A stretch of DNA of 64,000 bases from Pseudohongiella sp. GTDB taxonomy: Bacteria; Pseudomonadota; Gammaproteobacteria; Pseudomonadales; Pseudohongiellaceae. Made by a program: the position numbers and the translations under genes. The DNA lies in contig JAUSCD010000012.1 of NCBI GenBank assembly GCA_030651695.1, positions 248,001-312,000 of the forward strand, given 5' to 3'. Shown in pieces: positions 25,823 to 34,901 of this stretch. Each line of letters begins with the position of its first letter. Position 1 is the first letter of the stretch. The notes beneath the pieces are model-generated. The model made no database searches. It saw only the letters and a program-made list of their open reading frames with translations, and was not told the origin of the DNA.

Positions 25823-25851
25823 CTGTCTTCATCCTGTAATAAAACTGACAT
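25823..25851 (+). promoter_or_regulatory. Pho box: three tandem PhoB half-sites upstream of ppk
   Basis: Three 7-mers, CTGTCTT, CTGTAAT and CTGACAT, start at 25823, 25834 and 25845. They are spaced exactly 11 bases apart with 4-base spacers, close to the known PhoB consensus CTGTCAT-N4-CTGTCAT. The position just before ppk suggests induction under phosphate starvation. It also argues that transcription begins near or after 25860. Confidence 0.72.
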
Positions 25852-25886
25852 AAGTTAACATGCAGGCTGCAGTCAGGATTAAAAGT

Positions 25887-28019
25887 ATGGAATTGTCTAT
25901 CACACAAGCAGTATCACAAGATTATCCGGTGTTTCCGCGGGAACTCAGTTGGCTGGCATTTAATGGCAGGGTGTTGCAAGAAGCTGCCGACACCCGTAAC
26001 CCTCCCATCGAGCGATTACGGTTTTTGGGTATTTACTCAAATAACATGGATGAGTTTTTCAGGGTGCGGGTGGCCGATGTCAAGCGCCGCATCCTGCTTA
26101 AAAAATACCAGACCGATGAGCAGGAGGATGCTGAGCAGCTTCTCGCTGAGATTCAACATCAGGTACTGACGCTGGGCACGCAGTTCCAGAAGATCTATCT
26201 GGATATTCAGCTGGAACTGCGTAAGCACAATATCGAGCTGATTGACGACAGCAAGTTGACTGAGCTGCAACTGGACTGGGTACGTAATTTTTTTAACAGC
26301 GAAGTTAAAAAACACATTTCGCCTATTATCCTTTCCCAGACCGATGCTTCGCTGGCCAAAATTCTTGATGACAATACGACCTACCTGATGGTCGAAATGG
26401 CCGGCGTCAATAAACCCGAGTATGCAATTGTGCAGGTGCCGACCAATGAAGTGTCGCGCTTTATCGAGCTGCCGCTGCATTTAAATACCCGCAAGAAAAA
26501 CGGCCACTATCGGCGTCAAATTCTGCTGCTGGACGATATCATCACTCACTGTGTTGCCGATCTGTTTCAAGGCTTTTTCGAGTTTGACAGCATCTGCGCC
26601 TTTTCACTGAAATTGACCCGCGATGCCGAATACAATATCAGTGACACCCTGGACCAAAGCCTGATCGACAAGATGTCCAAGGGCATACAACAACGGCTGA
26701 AGTCAGAGCCGACCCGCCTGGTGTACGACGCAGCCATGCCGGAGCAGATGTTAAAGGTGCTGACCAAACAGTTGGGCACCAGCTCGCGGGATGCACTGAT
26801 TGCCGGCACCCGCTACCGGAACTTCAAGGACTTTATTGGTTTTCCCAATCTCGGCCGCCAGAGCATGGAATTTCCACCGCTGCCGCCGTTACCGAGCCCG
26901 GATTTTGAACAGCATCCGACCACCTTTGATGCCATCCGTCACAGCGATATCCTGCTGTACTACCCCTATCACAGCTTTGGTTACTTCACTGAGTGGGTGC
27001 GGCAGGCATCGTTTGACCCAAAGGTCACCCACATCAGGATCTCCCTGTACCGGGTCGCCCGCCAGTCGCGAGTGATCCATGCGCTGCTGGATGCTGTGCG
27101 TAATGGTAAAAGTGTCACTGTGGTGCTCGAACTGAAGGCAAGGTTTGATGAAGAAAACAACATCAGCTGGGCCAGAAAAATGACTGATGCGGGCATCGAA
27201 GTGATTTTTGGTCAGACCACACTGAAGATCCATTCCAAGATTTGTCTTATCACCCGATTGGAAAAAGGTGAGCCGGTGCGTTATGGCCATATCGGCAGTG
27301 GCAACTTCAACGAAAAAACCGCCCGCATCTATACCGATATGAGTCTGTTCACCTGTCACCCGGAAATTACTGCCGAAATTGAACAGGTGTTTGAATTCAT
27401 CCAGTATTCCTACCGTCCTTTTGTATTCAGGCATCTTATTGTGTCGCCGACCTGGAGCCGGCCGAAACTGAAGAAGCTGATCCAGCGGGAAATCGACTTT
27501 GCAGTCAGTGGTCGCAAGGCAGAGATCATGCTCAAAGTGAACAATCTGGTGGACGAAGAGATCGTGCAGTTGCTGTACAAAGCCAGCCAGGCCGGCGTAA
27601 AGATCAGGATGATTATTCGCGGTATGTGTTCGCTGGTACCCGGCATTGCGGGCAAGAGCCAGAATATCAAGGTGATCAGCATTCTCGACCGATTCCTGGA
27701 ACATGCCCGCGTTTATGTATTTCTGAATGGCGGTGACACCGATGTCTATATTTCATCGGCCGACTGGATGACCCGCAATATCGACCAGCGGGTGGAAGTA
27801 GGCGTGCCAATACTGGATGCCCGAATAAAACAGACAGTACTGACAACGCTGGATATTCAATGGCGGGATAACGTCAAAGCCCGTGTTGTTGATGCCGCAC
27901 AAGGCAATGCGTATGTAAACCGGGGCAACAAACGGAATATTCGTTCACAGCAGAGCATCTACGAATTTCTTGCCAAACAGAACCAGTTGCCACAGCCCAA
28001 GGCAGACCTCGAGCTGTGA
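25887..28019 (+). CDS. ppk: Polyphosphate kinase 1
   Basis: This enzyme reversibly polymerises the gamma-phosphate of ATP into polyphosphate at the inner membrane. The 710-residue length and all four domains are present. N domain: ELSWLAFNGRVLQEA and SNNMDEFFRVRVADVKRR. Head domain follows. C1 carries the catalytic His in KIHSKICLITR and HIGSGNFNEKTARIYTD. C2 carries RGMCSLVPGI and the second His in FLEHARVYVF. ATG 25887 is chosen over ATG 25860 because the Pho box ends only 8 bases before the latter, and 25887 has AGGA upstream. No ppx gene is adjacent. Confidence 0.96.
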   Translation: MELSITQAVSQDYPVFPRELSWLAFNGRVLQEAADTRNPPIERLRFLGIYSNNMDEFFRVRVADVKRRILLKKYQTDEQEDAEQLLAEIQHQVLTLGTQFQKIYLDIQLELRKHNIELIDDSKLTELQLDWVRNFFNSEVKKHISPIILSQTDASLAKILDDNTTYLMVEMAGVNKPEYAIVQVPTNEVSRFIELPLHLNTRKKNGHYRRQILLLDDIITHCVADLFQGFFEFDSICAFSLKLTRDAEYNISDTLDQSLIDKMSKGIQQRLKSEPTRLVYDAAMPEQMLKVLTKQLGTSSRDALIAGTRYRNFKDFIGFPNLGRQSMEFPPLPPLPSPDFEQHPTTFDAIRHSDILLYYPYHSFGYFTEWVRQASFDPKVTHIRISLYRVARQSRVIHALLDAVRNGKSVTVVLELKARFDEENNISWARKMTDAGIEVIFGQTTLKIHSKICLITRLEKGEPVRYGHIGSGNFNEKTARIYTDMSLFTCHPEITAEIEQVFEFIQYSYRPFVFRHLIVSPTWSRPKLKKLIQREIDFAVSGRKAEIMLKVNNLVDEEIVQLLYKASQAGVKIRMIIRGMCSLVPGIAGKSQNIKVISILDRFLEHARVYVFLNGGDTDVYISSADWMTRNIDQRVEVGVPILDARIKQTVLTTLDIQWRDNVKARVVDAAQGNAYVNRGNKRNIRSQQSIYEFLAKQNQLPQPKADLEL

Positions 28020-28199
28020 CAGCATTAAGGGCCTGATCCCGATCAAAATCATAGTCTTTGGTGAAAAATGCGGAGCCGGATATAGACTTTTGGACAGCTT
28101 GACTCAAGTTACTAAAACAGGCATGGTCCACCATTCACAACCCAGGCTTTTAGACAGTGCCCCAACAAAGAGCCTGAAAACAAAAAAAAAGAGGCTATT

Positions 28200-28700
28200 A
28201 TGAATAACCAGTCTATATATAAGTTAAGCCGTTCGCGCCTGACTGCAAAAGCACTTTGGGTTTTAATTGTGGCGCTGGCCTTTGTATCAAGTCATGCTCA
28301 AGCGTGCCCGGATGCGTCTCAGAGTGGCGCATCCCTCACATATACCAGCAACGAGCTTTATAGCGCTAAAAGTCATAAGGTGGTCGCAGGCGGCGGCGTT
28401 GATCTTGCCGGGTGCACATCTCTCCCGGGTTTTGGATTTGTAATGACCGCCCCGGATTTTACAATGACTTTTTCTGGAAATTCGACTGGACGCGAGTTGG
28501 AGTTCCGTCTGGACACTGAATGTGACAGCGTACTGATGATAAATGATGCCAGCGGCAACTGGCATTACGACGATGACACAAACGGTAGCCTTGATGCAAA
28601 GATTCGATTACCAAAAGCCGCAAACGGCATTTATGACATCTGGGTCGGGACACGTTATTCCGGCACTTGCAATGCAACACTCATATTAGAGACGTTTTAA
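28200..28700 (+). CDS. Secreted beta-sandwich protein, unknown function
   Basis: A 166-residue protein with a clear signal peptide (hydrophobic ALWVLIVALAFVSSHAQA) and a Cys-containing mature domain. The LEFRLDTECDSVLMINDASG and GIYDIWVGTRYSGTCNATL strands look like a PPC-type (pre-peptidase C-terminal) or similar jelly-roll fold, which is often carbohydrate or calcium binding. Two conserved Cys pairs may be disulfides. Its function is unknown. The transcript ends in a strong hairpin. Confidence 0.7.
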   Translation: MNNQSIYKLSRSRLTAKALWVLIVALAFVSSHAQACPDASQSGASLTYTSNELYSAKSHKVVAGGGVDLAGCTSLPGFGFVMTAPDFTMTFSGNSTGRELEFRLDTECDSVLMINDASGNWHYDDDTNGSLDAKIRLPKAANGIYDIWVGTRYSGTCNATLILETF

Positions 28701-28720
28701 CACTCCGACCTGAAGCAGAT

Positions 28721-28754
28721 ATCGTTCTGACACGTATCCGCGTGTCAGAACGAT
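28721..28754 (+). terminator. Intrinsic terminator after the 166-residue secreted protein
   Basis: A 14-bp perfect stem (28721-28734 with 28741-28754, core CGTTCTGACACG) closes a 6-base loop and is followed by TTTCC. It separates this gene from the metalloprotease-like gene downstream. Confidence 0.85.
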
Positions 28755-28869
28755 TTTCCTCGTTGACCCGCTGCTCAAAGCATGACTATGCTCCCCCTGC
28801 CTGGAAAAAGACCATTCAATCAGCTCATCAGATGCAATCAAAGTCCGCATAAACGAAGAGGAATAATTA

Positions 28870-30063
28870 ATGAGAATAAAAACTACACTGCTGTCCTGTT
28901 TGATTTCACTGGCAGCAATCTCATCGGTTCATGCCGTGGATTTTGAGTTTACCTATCTTGACGACAGCGCCGGCACACTTGCCGCTGCGGGCTGGATGGA
29001 TGAACAAAGCCTGTTTCAGCGCAACTTGCGCGCCGCAGGCAAGTTGTGGGGCGCGCGCATTGCTTCCAATGAAACCATTCGCGTTCTGGTGACAACTGAC
29101 GCCTCTCGCCCTGTCGCTGGCGGAACATTTTCGAATGGACGACGCATTTCAAAAGCAGGCGCCACCGTAGATGTTTATGAACCGGGCGCACTGTCCCGCA
29201 TTAATACCGGCACGAATCCCGGCTTTGCAAGTTCAGGTTTTGATGTCAAGTTGTTGTTTAACCCGACCGGTACGCAATACTGGATGGATCCATCACCGGA
29301 AACACGTCTGAGCGAAAAGCCGGCGAATACGGGTGATTACATCTGGGTGATGCAGCATGAGATTGGACACGGGCTGGGTATGGCTGGCGCCAGAGAGCGA
29401 CAAGCCGGGCACGCCAACTATGGTTTGCCCAGTACATACATGTCAGCATTCGACAGCTTGACCATGTTTCTTGGCAACGGCCTGGCGAGATCATCCAATG
29501 GTACGCTCAACTCCATGGTATTCACTGGCCCGGTCAGTGCAGCCGTGTACGGCAAGCAAGTCGATGTCCCCAGTGTCGAACCGTCCGAATCAATCTCGTC
29601 GCAAAATTTTTACCATCTGGGCTCGTGTGCCAGCGATCTGATTCTGAGCCGTACATTGATGAACGGCTGCAGCACCCCTTCAGGTCCACGCAATTTTCTT
29701 ACCGATATAGATCTGGCCGTTTTTAAGGACATGGGTTATCCAATCGTGCGGCAAGACGCGCATTTTGAGGATACCGTTGGTGTACTACGCGCGCCTTTTG
29801 TTAATGTTCCCGGACTGGGCGTATTTGATGTGGATCTGACGTTGACCAATGATGTCACGATGGAATTTACACTAACCAAGGCTAACGACATCCCAATGGG
29901 CGTCAGCAACCCGGGCCTGTTTGACACTGGCACTAACCTATTGGTGATCCCCGCAGTAGAAGTGACACTTGGCGGCACCATAGCCATGTATCGCATCGAG
30001 CTGAAACTCGTGGATGGAAGCAACCCGATGCGTTTTGCGCTGGTCAATGCGGTGGTGCTGTAA
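28870..30063 (+). CDS. Secreted zinc-metalloprotease-like protein with a C-terminal beta domain
   Basis: A 397-residue protein with a signal peptide (SSVHA, cleavage near residue 22). A zincin helix H163-E-I-G-H167 is followed by GLGMAG, so the usual HExxHxxGxxH third ligand is a glycine; H181 (RQAGHAN) or a more distant residue may serve. The C-terminal 95 residues form a separate beta-rich domain that closely resembles the N-terminal domain of the protein at 32841-34769. Peptidase activity is inferred only from the HExxH; it could also be a non-catalytic relative. SD GAGGAA precedes the ATG. Confidence 0.72.
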   Translation: MRIKTTLLSCLISLAAISSVHAVDFEFTYLDDSAGTLAAAGWMDEQSLFQRNLRAAGKLWGARIASNETIRVLVTTDASRPVAGGTFSNGRRISKAGATVDVYEPGALSRINTGTNPGFASSGFDVKLLFNPTGTQYWMDPSPETRLSEKPANTGDYIWVMQHEIGHGLGMAGARERQAGHANYGLPSTYMSAFDSLTMFLGNGLARSSNGTLNSMVFTGPVSAAVYGKQVDVPSVEPSESISSQNFYHLGSCASDLILSRTLMNGCSTPSGPRNFLTDIDLAVFKDMGYPIVRQDAHFEDTVGVLRAPFVNVPGLGVFDVDLTLTNDVTMEFTLTKANDIPMGVSNPGLFDTGTNLLVIPAVEVTLGGTIAMYRIELKLVDGSNPMRFALVNAVVL

Positions 30064-30162
30064 CGTGCCATTTGGTCATTCCACAGACAGGCAATATTGA
30101 TTTATTATCTGTTAAAACCAATTTGCCGATTCGTGGAGAAAAGAAACCAAACCGGTGTTTAC

Positions 30163-30732
30163 TCAAGGCATCAGCCTTTGCAGAACAAACAGGCTGGCAA
30201 TCAGCAGCGGCACGAGTATCACCAGAAATACGGTGACGCGCATGCCGAGCAGATCTGGCAGCATGATGCGGCCCCGATCGCCGACTCTCTGAATCGTTGC
30301 GCTGAGGTAGTCCGAAGTTTCAGCGTAGACGTAGCTTCCCGCCATAAGACCCGCAATACCGGCAATCGCGTCGTAGTTGCCTTGTCCCAGTGCTGCTGCG
30401 CCGGTGCCGGGACAATAACCAAGCAAACCCAGCCCGACGCCAAAGAGTAGCCCGCCGGTGATATTGGCCGCATAGCGTGTCTGCTTTACGTGCAGCCTGA
30501 CCAGACCCAATGCATGCATTGAAAAGATGCCAACCATGCCAACAACAATTGCGGAAAGCATCACCTTAATTACCGTGAAATCCGTCAGCAGGAACTGGCC
30601 CAACAAAACTTCGTACTTTGCCACACCACCTTTCTGCAGCAGGAACCCGAACACAAGTCCGAACGCGAATCCGAGGACAAGCTGCGGAAGAGAATCGGGT
30701 TTACCTGGCGCCTCTTTCTCGTCGTTACTCAT
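30163..30732 (-). CDS. YeeE/YedE-type membrane protein (DUF6691), sulfur compound channel
   Basis: A 189-residue membrane protein with four or five helices and the family signature GVGLGLLGYCPGTGAAALGQG, in which the cysteine is the hallmark residue. YeeE-type proteins import thiosulfate or related sulfur species through a path lined with cysteines. It is the third gene of a minus-strand operon with the partner half at 30740 and the MBL-rhodanese upstream. It is the shorter half-size form, which normally pairs with a second half. Confidence 0.85.
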   Translation of the reverse strand: MSNDEKEAPGKPDSLPQLVLGFAFGLVFGFLLQKGGVAKYEVLLGQFLLTDFTVIKVMLSAIVVGMVGIFSMHALGLVRLHVKQTRYAANITGGLLFGVGLGLLGYCPGTGAAALGQGNYDAIAGIAGLMAGSYVYAETSDYLSATIQRVGDRGRIMLPDLLGMRVTVFLVILVPLLIASLFVLQRLMP

Positions 30733-30739
30733 GATATTC

Positions 30740-31249
30740 TCACAGACGATAGAGGAGCATTGCCGTAAGCACCGAGCCTGCGAAGAAACACGCGAGCACA
30801 ATCCAGGAGCTTACCGAGAGTTGCAATGCGCCACTGATACCGTGACCACTGGTGCAGCCGCCAGCAAGCCGCGCTCCGTATGCCATGATTGCGCCACCCA
30901 GAAAAGCGACCCCAAGCCGCATTGTCACATCCGTACCGAAGCGATCCTGCCAGAGCAATGGAACCCACGCACCGGTCATCTCATCACCTGTGTATGCTGC
31001 AATGAATGCCCCTATAATGACGCCGAACAAGAGCATAACTCCCCACTCGATCTTCGGTTTGCTGTCCTGATAGAACTTCAGCGACTCCGTATGGCTTTTT
31101 GAAAAAAGATTGCCCACCATGCCGGCAAGGCGCGCGTAGGACGTAGAAATCCCCAGTGGTTTGTCGGAGAAATAGAACGTCGCCATCGACAGCACACCAA
31201 TGAGCGCACCGACGAGATAGGGCGACCATGCAGCGCCTTCATATCCCAT
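30740..31249 (-). CDS. YeeE/YedE family membrane protein, partner half
   Basis: A 169-residue protein with four helices and the conserved MAYGARLAGGCTSGHGISG, the C-containing YeeE signature. It precedes the second half by 7 bases, and the two together would equal one full-length YeeE/YedE. ATG 31249 has a perfect SD (AAGGAGGATTGAGC) and follows the MBL-rhodanese gene after two bases. The role is sulfur-species uptake or exchange, by family. Confidence 0.85.
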   Translation of the reverse strand: MGYEGAAWSPYLVGALIGVLSMATFYFSDKPLGISTSYARLAGMVGNLFSKSHTESLKFYQDSKPKIEWGVMLLFGVIIGAFIAAYTGDEMTGAWVPLLWQDRFGTDVTMRLGVAFLGGAIMAYGARLAGGCTSGHGISGALQLSVSSWIVLACFFAGSVLTAMLLYRL

Positions 31250-31251
31250 GC

Positions 31252-32643
31252 TCAATCCTCCTTTTCTGCCGTGTCGGATGTCGACAGAGGAAGGCCATGC
31301 GCCTCCCACGCCGTAATGCCGCCAAGCATGTTATAAACACGCGTGAAGCCGTGGCGCTTGAGAATACTCACCGCAACCCCGGAGCGATGGCCGACGCTGC
31401 AATGCACAACGATCTTGCTGTCTTTGTGAAGCTGGGGTAGATTTTTCTCCAGATATCCAACAAATTGATGAGTCGCTCCCGGAATGTGCTTCTCGTTCCA
31501 CTCGTATTCATCCCGGACATCGAGAACGTGCAGGTGTCCATGCTGCATCCAGTCGTGTACTTCCAGAGCGCTTGTTGTCCCCAGCGTTTCAATGGGCAGG
31601 CCCTGTTCACGCCACTTTTCGACACCGCCTGCCAATACGCCTTCCACAGTGTCGATGCCTATGCGCGCAAACGACCTGACTGCCTGTTCCATTTCTTCAG
31701 AACCGTCAACCACAAGAAATATTTGCGTTTTCTCATTGGCAATCCAACTAGCCATGGCAGGCACACCTTCCAGCCAGACGTTATAGGCTGAACCGATATG
31801 AGCGGCGGCAAATGCTTCCGGAGACCGCGTGTCGATAACCAGCCCTTGTTTCATGCGCTTTTGAAACTCCCGTGGCTGAAGGATATGGGTTTCACCGGGC
31901 GATGGAAGCGGGCGCCCGGGCAACAGGTTTACCTCCTCCATATGGCGAAAATGAGGTGGTCTTGCCATCTTCCCGGCAACCTTCAGATCAGCGAACTCGC
32001 TGCGGCTTTTCACAAAAACGGGGTTTGTTCCGTTCTCAATACCCAGCGTGGAGTCGTCGCGATCTGAGATATTTCCTCCGCAAGCAGAGCCAGAACCGTG
32101 CGCCGGATAGAGCAGCGTCTGATCCCCCAGTGGTGCAATTTTTACGTGCACTGAGTCATACAGAATACCTGCGTTCTCGCCTGTTTTTTCCGGATCGGGC
32201 AGGTCTGTGCGCCCGGTGTCGCCCACAAACAGCGCATCGCCTGTGAACGCGCCCCAACACTTCTCGCCGGCATCCTCAAGGTAAACCGCATAGGTGACGC
32301 TCTCAGGTGTGTGACCTGGCGTCTCAAGCGCAACAATACGCGTTGTCCCCACCTTGAGCTCTTCGCCATCTTTCAGCTTGATATCAGTGCGTCCGAAAAG
32401 CTCATGACAACCGCTGACAATTTTTGCTCCTGTCATCTGCGCAAGCACAGCGGATCCGAACTCGAAATCTTCCTGTCGATGCGTCTCCAGAATATAAATA
32501 ATCGACAGATTGTTCTCGCGTGCGAGATGCAGATACTCGTCGACGTCCCGCCTTGGATCGACAATCACAGCCAAGCCTTCTCCACAGCCGAGGATGTATG
32601 AGTTGTGGCCCAATCCGGGCGTCTTCAGTCGTTTAAAAAACAT
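31252..32643 (-). CDS. MBL-fold plus double rhodanese protein (persulfide/sulfane-sulfur metabolism)
   Basis: A 463-residue protein: an N-terminal metallo-beta-lactamase fold (about 1-250) and two rhodanese domains (about 260-355 and 365-455). The second rhodanese has the active Cys in VVHCSVGHRSGVA; the first lacks it (IFLVVDGSEEM). In the MBL part, the normal HxHxDH is replaced by ETHRQEDF, while later ligand regions (GHTPESV and FTGDALFVGDTGRTDL, YPAHGSG) are kept. It resembles ETHE1/CstB-like proteins that handle glutathione or enzyme persulfides. With two YeeE-type channels it forms a sulfur module. Dioxygenase activity needs testing because of the altered motif. Confidence 0.86.
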   Translation of the reverse strand: MFFKRLKTPGLGHNSYILGCGEGLAVIVDPRRDVDEYLHLARENNLSIIYILETHRQEDFEFGSAVLAQMTGAKIVSGCHELFGRTDIKLKDGEELKVGTTRIVALETPGHTPESVTYAVYLEDAGEKCWGAFTGDALFVGDTGRTDLPDPEKTGENAGILYDSVHVKIAPLGDQTLLYPAHGSGSACGGNISDRDDSTLGIENGTNPVFVKSRSEFADLKVAGKMARPPHFRHMEEVNLLPGRPLPSPGETHILQPREFQKRMKQGLVIDTRSPEAFAAAHIGSAYNVWLEGVPAMASWIANEKTQIFLVVDGSEEMEQAVRSFARIGIDTVEGVLAGGVEKWREQGLPIETLGTTSALEVHDWMQHGHLHVLDVRDEYEWNEKHIPGATHQFVGYLEKNLPQLHKDSKIVVHCSVGHRSGVAVSILKRHGFTRVYNMLGGITAWEAHGLPLSTSDTAEKED

Positions 32644-32840
32644 GTCACAACTCCGATGCTAAGGTCACCAGGGTTGTTTTTTTCATCATCGATTTTTTTG
32701 GCATGTCTTGGGCTCCCCGAGCTCGCGGTCGAAGTGACGGTGAACTCAGGATATCCAAAGAAATGGAAATTGTATGTGGGGGACCTAACGTCAGCGGCCT
32801 CAGGCAACAACTGTTATCGCTGTCAGGTGTTGCCCAGAAG

Positions 32841-34769
32841 CTACTGCTTTACATAACGCACACCGGGCGTCCCGGAGAGAGAAATAATATCAAAGCCCGT
32901 AAGTGGGAGCGACAGCGCAGTCCTGTTAACGATTGCAATGTCGTTGTAAGCCGGATGCCAGAAACCATAATCGTTGAGCACGTATTTATCACCCAACTTG
33001 CTTATGGTCCAGGTCATGCTGTACTCGCAGAATCCGGCAACCGGAGGTTTGGGGTTATTAGGGCAATAGGTACCTGAGTTGGGTACTTTGTAATAGCCTT
33101 TGCCGTCGGATAACATCACCAGGTCATAAGTTGTGCCGGATTCCAGATTGGTAACTTTCCAATTGCCCAAGGCTGCGCGCTTCAAGTCTTCAAGCATCGA
33201 AGCACCGCGCAGAATGACAGGCACGGTAATGCTTATTCCATCGGCCGAGTTATATAGCTCGATCGTAAATTGTACACTTTTGCCTTCTGCGAGCTCTTCG
33301 TTCTTCTTATCAAACAGGAGTGTAATAACTCCGGCGCCAGTTGCAATTGTTGAGCCACTGACGCTTGCATCTGAAATCGCACGGATGCTGAATTTGTGCG
33401 CCTCTCCGGTAATGGTGCGGATGTCATCGGTCTTGATATCTGCTGCCAGTCCGCTAACAGCGCTTGCAATCGCGCTGTTCGAAATGAATGGGAGTTTTTG
33501 AACGATGCTGCTGGCTGTGGTCAACGCGGACTTGAGGCGTGAGGCGGCCGACAGGTAGTCGTTGCGGATGCTCTGATCTATACGTAGCACTTCGTCGATT
33601 GAGAATGCAGCAGTTCGCGTCTCATAAACTTCGATCGCTTTGGTGAGCACGATTTCGCTCTTTAGCAGAGGGTGACGAGTGAACGTCGCGTCGCTAAGGG
33701 CGCCACATTCGTTCACAATCAATTTCATATTGGTGACCGCTGCCTGCGCTACGATCACCGTTGAAGCCAACCCGATTCCAGTCAGGATAGCGCCTGGCAC
33801 CCCCGCCGGTACACCGGCGGCAGCAGCAAGGACACCGGCACCTGTCAGAACTGAGGCTCTGGCGAAGTTGCGCATCCAGCGGTCGCAGTTATCCTGGCTG
33901 GTATACGCCAGAATATTCGCGACGCGCCCGGCGCCGGTTTGCAACGGCAAGCTGCTGCTTTCCAGAAATTCGTTGATTTGTTCCAGAAGCGGCTGCAGAT
34001 TTTCGCGAATCTGCAGTGCCACCATGCGGGCTTCCGCCTCCGTCAGAGTAGCCAGCTGACTGTTGATTCCGTTTACGTCAAGCAGATTGGCCGGCAGGCC
34101 AAGGCTCTGTATCTCGCTTACGAGGTTGCTGACGTAGCCTTGAACATAGCCCGTTGGGTTGGCGATATCGACACTGGCCTGGATAGCAAGAGGCACTTCG
34201 AACCGGTCGCCATCGAGCTCTATACGGAGAGTGCGGCTGCCGGTTAAACCGGTTGGAACCGTTGCAGCAATGGCGTTCTGGATGACGCTGGCCGGCAGAG
34301 GTGTAGTACCAACGAAAAGCTTCACCTTGGCGGCATCAAGAATGCCTCCGGAGTAGTTGACACCAACTATGCTGCCTGGCTTGACCGACTGCGCGGCATC
34401 TGCCAACGCTACAGTCCGTATCTCAGAGAACGTGTTGAGTCGAAACCTGAGCGGATTGTCTCCGACCAGAATGAAGGTAGCCCGTGCCCGAAGAGTGCCG
34501 TTAACCAGAACGTTAGGTATGTTCAGTGTAGTGCCACTGAAAACAGCAGCATGTTCGAGGGCGGGGTTGGCAGCTACACCTGAAACAACAATAAAGGTTT
34601 CGGGGGAAACGCCGGGCACCAATTCCAATCGGGCTTCGAAGTTTTCGTCACCTACTTTGACACTGTCCAGGGTCAGCACTCCGTCAAGGAACACTGCATC
34701 TTTGGCAAGTACAGGTGCCGCAACAAAAGAAAGGGTGAGCAGAGCCGCTAGAAGGAAGGCGCGCATCAT
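32841..34769 (-). CDS. Large secreted protein of unknown function, IPT-like and lipocalin-like parts
   Basis: A 642-residue exported protein (signal cleaved near VLAKD). Residues about 25-115 form a beta domain shared with the C-terminus of the metalloprotease-like protein at 28870. Residues 128-200 look like an IPT/TIG fold (KPGSIVGVNYSGG). A long helical region (210-420) includes a Gly/Ala-rich hydrophobic stretch (306-348) that could insert in a membrane. The last 100 residues (GNWKVTNLESGTTYDLVM) look lipocalin-like, with the Cys pair YCP/FCE. I recognise no family for the whole. It sits in its own transcript with no partner gene. Confidence 0.65.
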   Translation of the reverse strand: MMRAFLLAALLTLSFVAAPVLAKDAVFLDGVLTLDSVKVGDENFEARLELVPGVSPETFIVVSGVAANPALEHAAVFSGTTLNIPNVLVNGTLRARATFILVGDNPLRFRLNTFSEIRTVALADAAQSVKPGSIVGVNYSGGILDAAKVKLFVGTTPLPASVIQNAIAATVPTGLTGSRTLRIELDGDRFEVPLAIQASVDIANPTGYVQGYVSNLVSEIQSLGLPANLLDVNGINSQLATLTEAEARMVALQIRENLQPLLEQINEFLESSSLPLQTGAGRVANILAYTSQDNCDRWMRNFARASVLTGAGVLAAAAGVPAGVPGAILTGIGLASTVIVAQAAVTNMKLIVNECGALSDATFTRHPLLKSEIVLTKAIEVYETRTAAFSIDEVLRIDQSIRNDYLSAASRLKSALTTASSIVQKLPFISNSAIASAVSGLAADIKTDDIRTITGEAHKFSIRAISDASVSGSTIATGAGVITLLFDKKNEELAEGKSVQFTIELYNSADGISITVPVILRGASMLEDLKRAALGNWKVTNLESGTTYDLVMLSDGKGYYKVPNSGTYCPNNPKPPVAGFCEYSMTWTISKLGDKYVLNDYGFWHPAYNDIAIVNRTALSLPLTGFDIISLSGTPGVRYVKQ

Positions 34770-34901
34770 GATGAAGAGTCAGTTCCCAGTGAAAGGTAGA
34801 GGGTCGCCAAGGCGCGGCTGTCCTTCGGCTGGATTCTAGAATTTCCCGGATAAATGTCAATAGCCCGAATGGGGTAGACAAGACAGGCTATGATCAAGCA
34901 G

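Noticed and set aside
26889-27704. 271-residue minus-strand frame inside ppk
   Set aside because: It lies opposite the catalytic domains of polyphosphate kinase and has no start signal.
30527-31102. 191-residue plus-strand frame across the YeeE genes
   Set aside because: It spans the gap between two well supported membrane genes on the other strand; no membrane or domain pattern of its own.
32625-32810. 61-residue minus-strand frame between the MBL-rhodanese and the 642-residue protein
   Set aside because: Its end overlaps the start of the MBL gene in another frame, there is no SD, and the sequence suggests no fold; too weak to list as a gene.
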